A DNA stretch of 6,700 nucleotides, taken from the NCBI RefSeq assembly GCF_000717745.1, contig NZ_JOBH01000034.1, positions 1 through 6,700 of the forward strand, written 5' to 3'. Position numbers and translations under genes: made by a program. Positions 1 to 5,211 of this stretch are shown piece by piece. Numbering within the stretch: the first letter of the stretch is position 1; each line of letters starts with the position of its first letter. The notes beneath the pieces were generated by a model. That model searched no databases. It saw only the letters and a program-made list of their open reading frames with translations, and was not told where the DNA came from. This DNA comes from Streptomyces violens (GTDB lineage: Bacteria > Actinomycetota > Actinomycetes > Streptomycetales > Streptomycetaceae).

Positions 1-203
1 ATTCCGCGGTGCAGGCCGCGGTGGACGCCCAGTACCAGTTCGTGTGCCGGTACTGGACCCCGAACGCGGCCGCTTACAAGGGGATGGGCCAGCACTTCGT
101 CGATGACCCGCAGTCTCGCGCGAACTTCGACAAGATCGCCGACGGGCTGGCCGACTACCAGCGCGACGCGATGGTCTTCTACGCCGATGCCCGGCTGAGC
201 TGA
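1..203 (+). CDS. TipA-like MerR-family regulator, C-terminal (TipAS) end, partial
   Basis: Only the last 66 complete codons are in the window; the reading frame is open to the left edge, so the gene starts outside. The GTG at 9 is internal, not a start. The residues match the end of the TipAS antibiotic-recognition domain: an aromatic YWTP segment, then YKGMGQHFVDDP, then ANFDKIADGLADYQRDAM, ending with ADARLS. In full-length members an N-terminal MerR helix-turn-helix and coiled coil precede this all-helical domain, which binds thiopeptide or other amphipathic compounds and switches the protein to a transcription activator. The DNA-binding part is not visible, so a free-standing TipAS protein made from an internal start remains possible. 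Codon use is typical of high-GC actinobacteria. A strong hairpin terminator begins 13 bp after the stop, so the gene ends its transcription unit. Confidence 0.85.
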   Translation, partial: SAVQAAVDAQYQFVCRYWTPNAAAYKGMGQHFVDDPQSRANFDKIADGLADYQRDAMVFYADARLS

Positions 204-216
204 CCGGCAGATCCAC

Positions 217-242
217 CCGCCGGGGGCTGCAGACCCCGGCGG
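217..242 (+). terminator. Hairpin terminator after the TipA-like gene
   Basis: A perfect 9-bp GC-rich stem (217-225 with 234-242) with an 8-nt loop lies 13 bp after the TGA of the TipA-like gene. There is no U tract, which is common for Streptomyces terminators. The stem is symmetric and could also stop transcription coming from the right. Confidence 0.7.
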
Positions 243-409
243 CAACGGCAGGCCCCCGCCAATCCTCTGCCGGATCAGCGCATTCGACCCATCGGACAGG
301 CCCTAGGCGGCCACCAAGCGTGCACGCCTCATCGACGCGGCCTCCTTGCTGTCCCCCGAGGCATCTGCTCAACTCACAGCAGGCTGTGGGCTCAACCGGG
401 GGAGACGAT

Positions 410-541
410 ATGGGGCGACGTGGACGTTCGAGGAATGGGGCGCGAGACCTCCTCTACCTGTCCGAGAGCAAGATGCGGGTCCTTGCCGAAGAGCTGGGCC
501 GGTACGCGACGGAGGTGAGGAGGTTGGCGTCGGTCCGCTGA
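410..541 (+). pseudogene. Short 43-aa gene, likely truncated N-terminus of a DUF7019/SAVMC3_10250-like protein
   Basis: The ATG at 410 has a near-ideal ribosome binding site, GGGGGAG, with GGAG ending 5 nt before it, so this start is well supported. The frame is also open upstream to 320, but only this start has such a site. The product is 43 residues: a basic MGRRGRSRNGARD leader, then LLYLSESKMRVLAEELG, then a short charged tail and a stop. From memory, 'LLYLS-x-x-K' close to the N-terminus is the opening of the streptomycete DUF7019/SAVMC3_10250 proteins, which normally run well over 150 residues and have no known function. If so, about three quarters of the gene is missing. Its last 88 bp overlap a minus-strand coding region (454-879) with equally good codon use, so a rearrangement junction probably lies at about 480-540. 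It could instead be a genuine 43-aa protein. The family call is recall, not a search result. Confidence 0.45.
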
Positions 542-879
542 CCGCTGTAGGCCACGCCCTGCCCGGTCGTGAACAGCCACGGGAACCATGTCGTCCGAGC
601 GAAGCCCGGGTCGGCGTACCAGCTGCCGTTCCGGCGCCACGCCGGCAGCGGGACCGACGCGAAGCTCACGCTGGCCACGCAGTACATGAAGGCGAAGAAG
701 TCGTTCTCGATGAAGTCGTGGCCGTTGGTGATCCCCAGGTAGGCGACCCCGGGTAGGAAGAGAGCGTCCGCCAGGTCGAAGCCGAATACATCTCCGCGCC
801 GTCGAACCGGCTCTGCCGTCACGCTCCGCTCCATTTCTGCCGCTGTCGTGTTCTCCGGCACCGTATCGGGCGCGCGCAC
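454..879 (-). CDS. Hypothetical protein, unrecognised family
   Basis: I do not recognise this protein. The frame reads 141 residues from a GTG at 879 or 126 residues from an ATG at 834; neither has a clear ribosome binding site, and the frame is open back to the stop at 925-927. Codon third positions between about 780 and 540 are almost all G or C, which supports real coding on this strand. The middle is rich in aromatic residues and reads like a folded globular core: FDLADALFLPGVAYLG, then GHDFIENDFFAFMYC, then LPAWRRNGSWYADPGF and TTWFPWLFTTGQG. The C-terminal 35 or so residues look low in structure and lie opposite the forward gene at 410-541, so the original C-terminus may have been replaced at a junction. 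It is in the same reading frame as the UTRA-like fragment upstream (925-1143), separated by one TAG. It may be a downstream cistron of that regulator or a fragment of a larger protein. Confidence 0.45.
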   Translation of the reverse strand: MRAPDTVPENTTAAEMERSVTAEPVRRRGDVFGFDLADALFLPGVAYLGITNGHDFIENDFFAFMYCVASVSFASVPLPAWRRNGSWYADPGFARTTWFPWLFTTGQGVAYSGQRTDANLLTSVAYRPSSSARTRILLSDR

Positions 880-924
880 GGCAGTTGGCCGGTCGTCAGG
901 AAGTCCAGGGTGGCGCAGCGCCGG

Positions 925-1143
925 CTACTTGCGCCGGGCGAGGCCCACTGGTGTGGGCTGGGAATGGGTGATGTACGGCTGGCCGCTGTAGTCGACGGTG
1001 ATTGTGTGCCGCAGGACGTTGTCGGCGTCGTAAAAGATCTGCTCCACCTCCAGGCAGACCCGGTCAGTGGAGACGCCGAAGTCCTGCGCCTCCTGGTCGT
1101 TCACCTTCCGGGCCCGGCTGCCGGTGACCATCCGCACCGTCCC
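925..1143 (-). pseudogene. Fragment resembling the C-terminus of a GntR-family (UTRA) regulator
   Basis: About 70 residues, ending at a TAG (925-927), have strong high-GC codon bias on the minus strand. The order is RMVTGSRARKV, then DQEAQDFGVSTDRVCLEVEQ, then IFYDADNVLRHTITVDYSG and QPYIT. This resembles the end of a UTRA domain, in which a loop 'x-x-A-x-x-LGV-x-x-x-x-V-LEVER' leads into a strand 'x-YDADG-x-P', a second strand and a short tail. UTRA domains bind small-molecule effectors in GntR/HutC regulators. There is no winged helix and no plausible start or ribosome binding site: the frame stays open upstream, but the residues lose family character before about 1150, where the region ahead of the forward nuclease gene begins. 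I call it a remnant. The UTRA match is by eye and weak to moderate; another regulator or a hypothetical protein is possible. Confidence 0.35.
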
Positions 1144-1321
1144 GGGCAGTGCGATGGTGGCGCTCCATGGGCAGAGGCCCGGTGACCGGTCCGACGGTCT
1201 CGTACCCGGTCCGATTCGACCGTTGATGAACACGACAGCGCCCGGGGCGGGGCAGGCCCTCTTGCCGGGGCCAGGCAGGACTTTCACACTGCGGATCACA
1301 GGCGTGGGGAGTGGGGGAGTG

Positions 1322-2011
1322 ATGGCAGCACGAAGACGGCGTCGACGGATGAGGAAGCGTACGCGCAGGCAGTTACAGGGGTGGGGCGCGGTGGCGGCGG
1401 TGATCGCTGCGGTGTTGGTGGCCGGGAATTGGGCGAGAGTGTGGCCCGTCCTGGTGGCGGTGCTCGCCATAGCCGTGGTGGGCGGGGCTGGGTGGGGACT
1501 GTGGCGGGCGCACCGGCTCGCGGTCGGGCAGGACCGGCAGTGGCGGGCACAGGAAGAGGCGAAGGCCCGGGAGCTGTCGATGACCGAGGTCGACGCACTG
1601 TCCTGGCAGGACTTCGAGCGATACGTCGCTGATCTGTGTCGACGGGACGGCTGTACGAAGGTCGTCGTCAGCGGCAAGAGCGGCGACCTGGGCGCTGATG
1701 TCATCGGTTATCTCCCCGACGGCCGCAAACTTGTTGTCCAGTGCAAGAAGTACGCGCCGGGCCGCAGCGTGTCCTCGCAGGACATGCAGAAGTTCGTCGG
1801 CACCGCCCGCCCGGAGCACGGTGCGGACATCGCCCTGTTCGTCACCACGTGCCGCACGTTCACGAAGGCCGCCCTCGGGCTGGCGGTGCGGCAAGACGTC
1901 GTGGCCCTGCACCGTGACCTGCTGGGCTCCTGGGTCAAGGGCGCCCACCTGGAGACGCTGATCCCGCTGAATGGAAGCGGCGGCGGCACTACGCGGCGCC
2001 CGCCTGCCTGA
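1322..2011 (+). CDS. Membrane-anchored Mrr-like restriction endonuclease
   Basis: The product is 229 residues from the ATG at 1322, which follows a purine-rich GGGGGAG run; the frame is open further upstream (to 1067) but that part lacks family character. Residues 1-17 are a highly basic arm (MAARRRRRRMRKRTRR). Two hydrophobic segments follow, about 21-37 and 41-61, then a charged linker (65-85) and a C-terminal Mrr_cat-type nuclease domain (about 90-215). The core is complete by eye: E99 in the DFERYVADL helix, D126 in GDLGADV, and Q140-C-K142 in VVQCKK, the D/QxK pattern of the PD-(D/E)XK superfamily, followed by a FVGTARP helix and ADIALFVTT strand. Mrr-type enzymes cut modified or foreign DNA (type IV restriction). 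The positive-inside rule puts the nuclease domain in the cytoplasm at the membrane. Related two-helix proteins are common in streptomycetes, and their substrate is mostly untested. No methyltransferase lies nearby, which fits a type IV or non-restriction role. Confidence 0.88.
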   Translation: MAARRRRRRMRKRTRRQLQGWGAVAAVIAAVLVAGNWARVWPVLVAVLAIAVVGGAGWGLWRAHRLAVGQDRQWRAQEEAKARELSMTEVDALSWQDFERYVADLCRRDGCTKVVVSGKSGDLGADVIGYLPDGRKLVVQCKKYAPGRSVSSQDMQKFVGTARPEHGADIALFVTTCRTFTKAALGLAVRQDVVALHRDLLGSWVKGAHLETLIPLNGSGGGTTRRPPA

Positions 2012-2015
2012 TGGC

Positions 2016-2036
2016 AAGCCGCCTGCGGCACGGCTT
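2016..2036 (+). terminator. Weak hairpin after the nuclease gene
   Basis: A 6-bp stem AAGCCG/CGGCTT (2016-2021 with 2031-2036), followed by a few T and G bases, begins 4 bp after the nuclease stop. A competing 5-bp stem GCCGC/GCGGC lies at 2018-2029. This is a weak candidate terminator. Nothing else is supported in the 179-bp gap to the next gene. Confidence 0.25.
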
Positions 2037-2190
2037 TGGTGTGGGCAGCGCCAGTGCGGGAGCACGCAACAGCGCCTGGGACGTGAGGAGCTGGCCGGGC
2101 GGGCGAGTGGAGGGCGACGTCAAGGATGAGCAGGAAGGTCGCGAGCAGATGAGATTCTGCGGCTGGCGCGGCTGAAGGGAGGGGAGCCTG

Positions 2191-2514
2191 GTGGCGAAGG
2201 AGAAGTCCGTACCGACGTTCGTGCCGTTCAGGGCTGATGCGATCGCGGTGTCCATGCCGGACTCGTCGTCGACGATCGGACGGATCATGCACTACGTGCC
2301 GGGTATGAAGGTGACCCAGTCCTACCGGCAGCAGTTCTGGGCGGCGGTCCATGCCGGCACGATCGATCCGGAGAAGGAGGCGTGGTGCCTGGTGTGGATG
2401 CACCACCTTCCCGTGTCCGCTCATCCCGACGCGATGGCGGCCACCACCGTGGCCTGCGCCCCGTACCCGGAGTGGGAGAAGGCCGTGTACGGCCAGAGCC
2501 CGAGGCCGAAGTAG
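2191..2514 (+). CDS. Hypothetical protein, 107 aa
   Basis: I do not recognise this protein. The GTG at 2191 is preceded by a strong ribosome binding site (GGGAGGGGAG at 2177-2186), and codon third positions are almost all G or C throughout, so it is a real gene. The product is soluble, 107 residues, with no signal peptide or membrane segment. It opens with a basic MAKEKSV stretch and a strand-like segment (TFVPFRADAIAVSMP). It then has a Ser-rich turn, IMHYVPGMKVTQSYRQQFWA, an acidic hinge (DPEKEA), a tryptophan- and histidine-rich strand WCLVWMHHLPV, and ACAPYPEWEKAVYG before a basic end. It lies 179 bp after the membrane nuclease on the same strand, with its own ribosome binding site and only a weak hairpin between, so co-transcription is possible but not shown. 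A functional link to the nuclease would be inference only. Confidence 0.8.
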   Translation: MAKEKSVPTFVPFRADAIAVSMPDSSSTIGRIMHYVPGMKVTQSYRQQFWAAVHAGTIDPEKEAWCLVWMHHLPVSAHPDAMAATTVACAPYPEWEKAVYGQSPRPK

Positions 2515-2647
2515 CCAGCGGCCGGACTGTCCTCGCCCGGACCACGGCGACCGATCAGCACCCCCACTGGCGGCCAGAAGGGCTGGATGATCCGACGCCC
2601 ACGCTGACGTCGCCACCGGGCTGCTTCGACCAGTCCACTTCGCCAGC

Positions 2648-2898
2648 TCAGCTAAAGGACCGCGCTTCAGGGAGGATACGCCGATGTGTTGTCCGTCGTG
2701 GTCGATGCGGACGTGGAAGTCGGCCAGTCGGGGCCGGCCCAGCTCCTTCCACGGCTGACGCTGGCGCTGGCTGCGCAGCAGCATGAAGTTGACGGCGGTA
2801 AGCAGCCGGCCGGTGGCGCCGCCGGTGTCGTCGACGGTGAGGGTGAGGAGTGCGTCGGTGCCCAGGGGCGTGGTGAGCGGTGGAGAGGAGCCAGTCAT
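2648..2898 (-). pseudogene. Minus-strand coding fragment, unrecognised family
   Basis: From an ATG at 2898 the minus strand reads MTGSSPPLTTPLGTDALLT, then LTVDDTGGATGRLLTAVNFM, LLRSQRQRQPWKELGRPRL, ADFHVRIDHDGQHIGVSS and LKRGPLAEL. About 87% of codon third positions are G or C over roughly 80 codons, and the mix of strands, helices and a basic patch looks like genuine protein. I do not recognise the family. There is no good ribosome binding site before the ATG. Protein character fades near 2640, after which the frame stays open only as antisense to the 2191-2514 gene and beyond; a one-base shift would reach a stop at 2648-2650. I therefore treat it as a truncated or frameshifted gene with an approximate left boundary. 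It is divergent from the phosphatase gene at 3029, with 130 bp between the two starts. Confidence 0.42.
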
Positions 2899-2943
2899 AC
2901 GGTGTCAGGCACCCACAAGTCTGCCGACCTTGGCTGGTGGGGC

Positions 2944-2990
2944 ATGGTGAAGGCAAGGCGACTCTGGGGCGGCTGCACCATCTTGCCTTC
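2944..2990. promoter_or_regulatory. Two interlocking inverted repeats upstream of the phosphatase gene
   Basis: ATGGTG (2944-2949) is complementary to CACCAT (2976-2981), and GAAGGCAAG (2949-2957) is complementary to CTTGCCTTC (2982-2990). The order 5'A, 5'B, 3'A, 3'B is the topology of an H-type pseudoknot in RNA; as DNA, the pairs could be operator half-sites. The element ends 38 bp before the phosphatase start and lies between two divergent reading frames, so it is positioned for control of either. A 9-bp inverted repeat is expected about once by chance in a window of this size, so function is inference. Confidence 0.3.
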
Positions 2991-3017
2991 GTTGTGCGGA
3001 CTGGGCGGGACAGGTGT

Positions 3018-3047
3018 AAAGAGGAGATGTGTCGCAGCGCCTCCTAG
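3018..3047 (+). promoter_or_regulatory. Ribosome binding site and overlapping out-of-frame mini-ORF at the phosphatase start
   Basis: AAAGAGGAG (3018-3026) is a strong Shine-Dalgarno match but ends only 2 nt before the phosphatase GTG (3029) and abuts an ATG at 3027. That ATG opens a six-codon frame, M-C-R-S-A-S, stopping at TAG 3045-3047 across the GTG start. The spacing is tight for either start. An ATG at 3080 is a fallback start that would remove 17 residues. Confidence 0.4.
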
Positions 3048-4144
3048 GATTTCGCCGGTCGGCGCGAGCGGGTCATGCGATGGCAGCTATCCCGATCGCA
3101 CTGATCGTGGCGATTGCCGTGATCGACGTTCTTGCTCCGCCCGATATTCACCTCGGTCCGTTGCTGGTCGCAGCCCCGGCGATTACCGCGTCGTTCGCCG
3201 GGCCCCGGATGACGGGATTGATCGCCGCACTCGCGGTGGTGGCCCAGGCGATCATCGCTGTCATGCGCGATCGGGATCAGTTGTTCTCGGCGAACCACCA
3301 GGCACAGATCGCCGCCCTGGTCCTCGTCGGATCGAGCCTCGTGATCTTCTGCGTACTGCGGGAGCGCCGCGCCAAAGAGCTGACGCAAGTGAAGTACGTA
3401 TCCGAGACCGCCCAGCGCGTCGTCCTGCGGCCGCTGCCCAAGCAGATCGGGCCCCTGCGAGTCGCCTCCCTGTATCTCGCTGCCGAAGCCGAGGCCCAGA
3501 TCGGCGGCGACCTGTATGCGGCTGTACGCACTGGCTCCGGCACCCGACTGATCATCGGCGACGTGCGAGGCAAAGGCATGACCGCCGTCGGTGACGTTGC
3601 TCTGCTGCTCGGCGCGTTCCGGGCCGCCGCCCATCGCCAGGCGAGCCTGCCCGAACTGGTGACCTACCTCGATGGCAGCGTGTGCTGGGACCTGGCCGAA
3701 CCCGGTGAGACGGACCAGACGGGAGAGAACTTCACCACCGCCACCATTCTGGATATCCCCGACCACGGCAGCACGATCGACATGGTCGACTGTGGGCACC
3801 CACCGCCGGTTCTCCTGCAAGGCGGCCGCGCCACGACGATGGAGGCCAGCCAGCCAGCGCCTCCGCTGGGCCTGGGTGAACTGGCGCACCGCCGCTACCG
3901 CGTCGACACCTTCACGTTCGAGGCAGGAGACCTCCTGCTGCTGTATACCGACGGCGTCAGCGAGGCCCGCGACTGCACCGGCGCCTTCTACCCCCTCACC
4001 GAGCGCATCACCGGCTGGACCGAGAGCGATCCCGACGCCTTCCTGCGTCGCCTCCGGCGTGACCTGCTACACCACGTCGGAGGGAGACTGGGTGACGACG
4101 CTGCCATCGTTGCGATCGAGCGCTCGCCCGCCACTCACCCATGA
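3029..4144 (+). CDS. SpoIIE-type PP2C serine/threonine phosphatase with N-terminal membrane domain
   Basis: The product is 371 residues from GTG 3029. A basic start (SQRLLGFRRSARAG) leads into four predicted membrane segments at about 20-37, 42-55, 62-79 and 92-110. A short linker helix (RERRAKELTQVKYVSETAQRV, split here by reading only its ends RERRAKEL and SETAQRV) precedes the PP2C_SIG/SpoIIE domain from about 130 to 365. Its motifs are intact: QIGGDLY with metal-binding D161, IGDVRGKGM with D178, VDCGHPPPVLL (253-263), LLLYTDGVSEA with D308, and RLGDDAAIVAI (353-363) with the metal-binding DD pair at 356-357. Such phosphatases dephosphorylate serine or threonine residues, typically on anti-sigma-factor antagonists of the STAS fold, in partner-switching control of alternative sigma factors. 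Here it would act at the cytoplasmic face of the membrane. No anti-sigma kinase or antagonist gene lies in the window, so its partner is unknown. PAS or GAF sensor domains, common in relatives, are absent; the membrane part may sense. Confidence 0.93.
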   Translation: MSQRLLGFRRSARAGHAMAAIPIALIVAIAVIDVLAPPDIHLGPLLVAAPAITASFAGPRMTGLIAALAVVAQAIIAVMRDRDQLFSANHQAQIAALVLVGSSLVIFCVLRERRAKELTQVKYVSETAQRVVLRPLPKQIGPLRVASLYLAAEAEAQIGGDLYAAVRTGSGTRLIIGDVRGKGMTAVGDVALLLGAFRAAAHRQASLPELVTYLDGSVCWDLAEPGETDQTGENFTTATILDIPDHGSTIDMVDCGHPPPVLLQGGRATTMEASQPAPPLGLGELAHRRYRVDTFTFEAGDLLLLYTDGVSEARDCTGAFYPLTERITGWTESDPDAFLRRLRRDLLHHVGGRLGDDAAIVAIERSPATHP

Positions 4145-4228
4145 TCCCCCCGACCCGACGCCCAGCGATCCCTCCCCAGGTCACACCGCTCGACCCATCT
4201 GCTCCCCCGCTCACCGCTTGGTCCCCCA

Positions 4229-4255
4229 GCAGGTTCAAATCCTGTCCCCGCTACT
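4229..4255 (+). other. tRNA 3'-end fragment (probably tRNA-fMet), candidate attachment site
   Basis: These 27 bp contain a complete T arm, GCAGG-TTCAAAT-CCTGT, followed by the 3' acceptor strand CCCCGCT and the discriminator A. From memory this matches the 3' end of actinobacterial initiator tRNA-fMet, whose 5' acceptor strand is CGCGGGG. The upstream bases (about 4180-4228) hold no D arm, anticodon arm or matching 5' acceptor strand, so this is only the 3' part. Such a duplicated tRNA 3' end is the usual product of site-specific integration of an actinobacterial integrative or conjugative element into a tRNA gene. No integrase is visible, so the element may extend beyond the window or be degraded. 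The fMet identity is recall; the tRNA T-arm nature is clear. Confidence 0.7.
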
Positions 4256-4260
4256 CATCT

Positions 4261-4290
4261 CCGGCCCCTCGCCACTCGTCGAGGGGCCGG
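4261..4290 (+). terminator. Hairpin terminator following the tRNA fragment
   Basis: A perfect 11-bp stem, CCGGCCCCTCG (4261-4271) with CGAGGGGCCGG (4280-4290), and an 8-nt loop begin 5 bp after the tRNA fragment. It has the form and spacing of a tRNA-gene terminator, so it was probably carried along with the tRNA end. It also would stop read-through from the phosphatase gene 117 bp upstream. Confidence 0.8.
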
Positions 4291-4298
4291 AAGCGTTA

Positions 4299-4318
4299 GG
4301 GCGTGACTCTTTGATGGG
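4299..4318 (+). repeat. Left terminal inverted repeat of the IS5-family element
   Basis: It begins GGGCGTGACTCTTTGATG. The best shared block with the right end is the core GACTCTTTGA against GTCTCTTTGG (8 of 10). The outermost base is uncertain by 1-2 bp. Confidence 0.6.
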
Positions 4319-4674
4319 TTGGTCAGTCGATCGGATGTGTCTGTCCGATTAGTGATCACTGATGTGATGTGGGACCAGATCGAGCCGCTGATGCCGGCCG
4401 ATCCGGTCCGTGGACGACGGTGGGCCGACCACCGCCGCACCCTTGAGGCCATCGCCTGGAAGTACCGCACCAACTCGCCCTGGCGTGACCTGCCAGGCGA
4501 GCTCGGTCCGTTCCAGACCGCTCACAAACGGCTGGTTAGGTGGGCTGTCGACGGCACCTGGGAACGGATCCTGGCTTCTGTCCTGGCCACAGCGGGCGCT
4601 GCCGACGACATCGACTGGACTGTGTCGGTCGACTCGACTGTCGTCCGGGCCCACCAGCACGCGGCCGGAGCACT

Positions 4675-4681
4675 CAAAAAG
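4675..4681 (+). other. Candidate -1 frameshift site in the transposase
   Basis: The zero frame reads CTC AAA AAG GGG across C AAA AAG, and transposase homology moves to the -1 frame exactly here (ALKKG in frame 0, KGAAGHREPVDHALG in -1). Many IS5-group elements make their transposase by programmed -1 slippage on A-rich runs like this. The heptamer is not the canonical A AAA AAG, because the first base is C. It is either a working weaker site or a decayed one. Confidence 0.6.
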
Positions 4682-5076
4682 GGGCGGCGGGACACCGGGA
4701 GCCAGTCGATCACGCACTGGGACGCTCCCGCGGAGGCCTGAGCACCAAGGTCCACTTAGCATCCGACGGCCGGGCCCGACCCCTGGCCTTCACCGTCACC
4801 GCAGGCCAGGCTGGTGGTGACGCACCTGCCTTCGAGACGGTGATGGCCCTCATCCGCGTGCCCCGCACCGGTCCGGGCAGACCTCGGACCAGGCCCGACG
4901 CTGTTCTGGCCGACCGCGCGTACTCCTCACGCGCCATCCGGGTCCATCTGCGACGCCGGGGAATCCGCGCGGTCTTCCCGCAGCCATCCGACCAGATCGG
5001 CCACCGTCAACGGCGAGGCCGTTACGGCGGGCGCCCGCCCGGGTTCGACCGCGAGGCCTACAAGCAACGGAACACC

Positions 5077-5108
5077 GTCGAACGCTGCATCAGTCGAACG
5101 CTGCATCA
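5077..5108 (+). repeat. 16-bp perfect tandem duplication inside the transposase gene
   Basis: GTCGAACGCTGCATCA occurs twice head to tail (5077-5092 and 5093-5108). Deleting one copy restores the conserved reading NTVERCINRLKQWRG and an open frame to the TGA at 5215. It is therefore a duplication that inactivates the gene, consistent with replication slippage. Confidence 0.95.
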
Positions 5109-5211
5109 ACCGCCTCAAGCAGTGGCGCGGCCTGGCCACACGAACCGACAAGCTCGCCATCGCCTACCAGGCCGCACTCCACCTCGCTGCCATCCTCATC
5201 TGGACCCGACA

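Noticed and set aside
2149..2175. An 8-residue leader peptide (MRFCGWRG) just before the 107-aa gene
   Set aside because: The Shine-Dalgarno match is weak and distant, there is no run of one regulatory amino acid, and no attenuator-like alternative stems were found.
1708..2898. A 396-codon open minus-strand frame across the nuclease, hypothetical gene and intergenic regions
   Set aside because: Only the first 80 or so codons have coding character. The rest is antisense to two genes with strong forward codon bias; long open antisense frames are normal in such GC-rich DNA.
2686..3594. A 302-codon forward frame running into the phosphatase gene
   Set aside because: Its first half has poorer third-position GC than the opposite strand, and its second half is an out-of-frame reading of the clear phosphatase.
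4195..4255. A complete tRNA gene
   Set aside because: T arm and 3' acceptor strand are present, but no anticodon arm, D arm or matching 5' acceptor strand can be found upstream.
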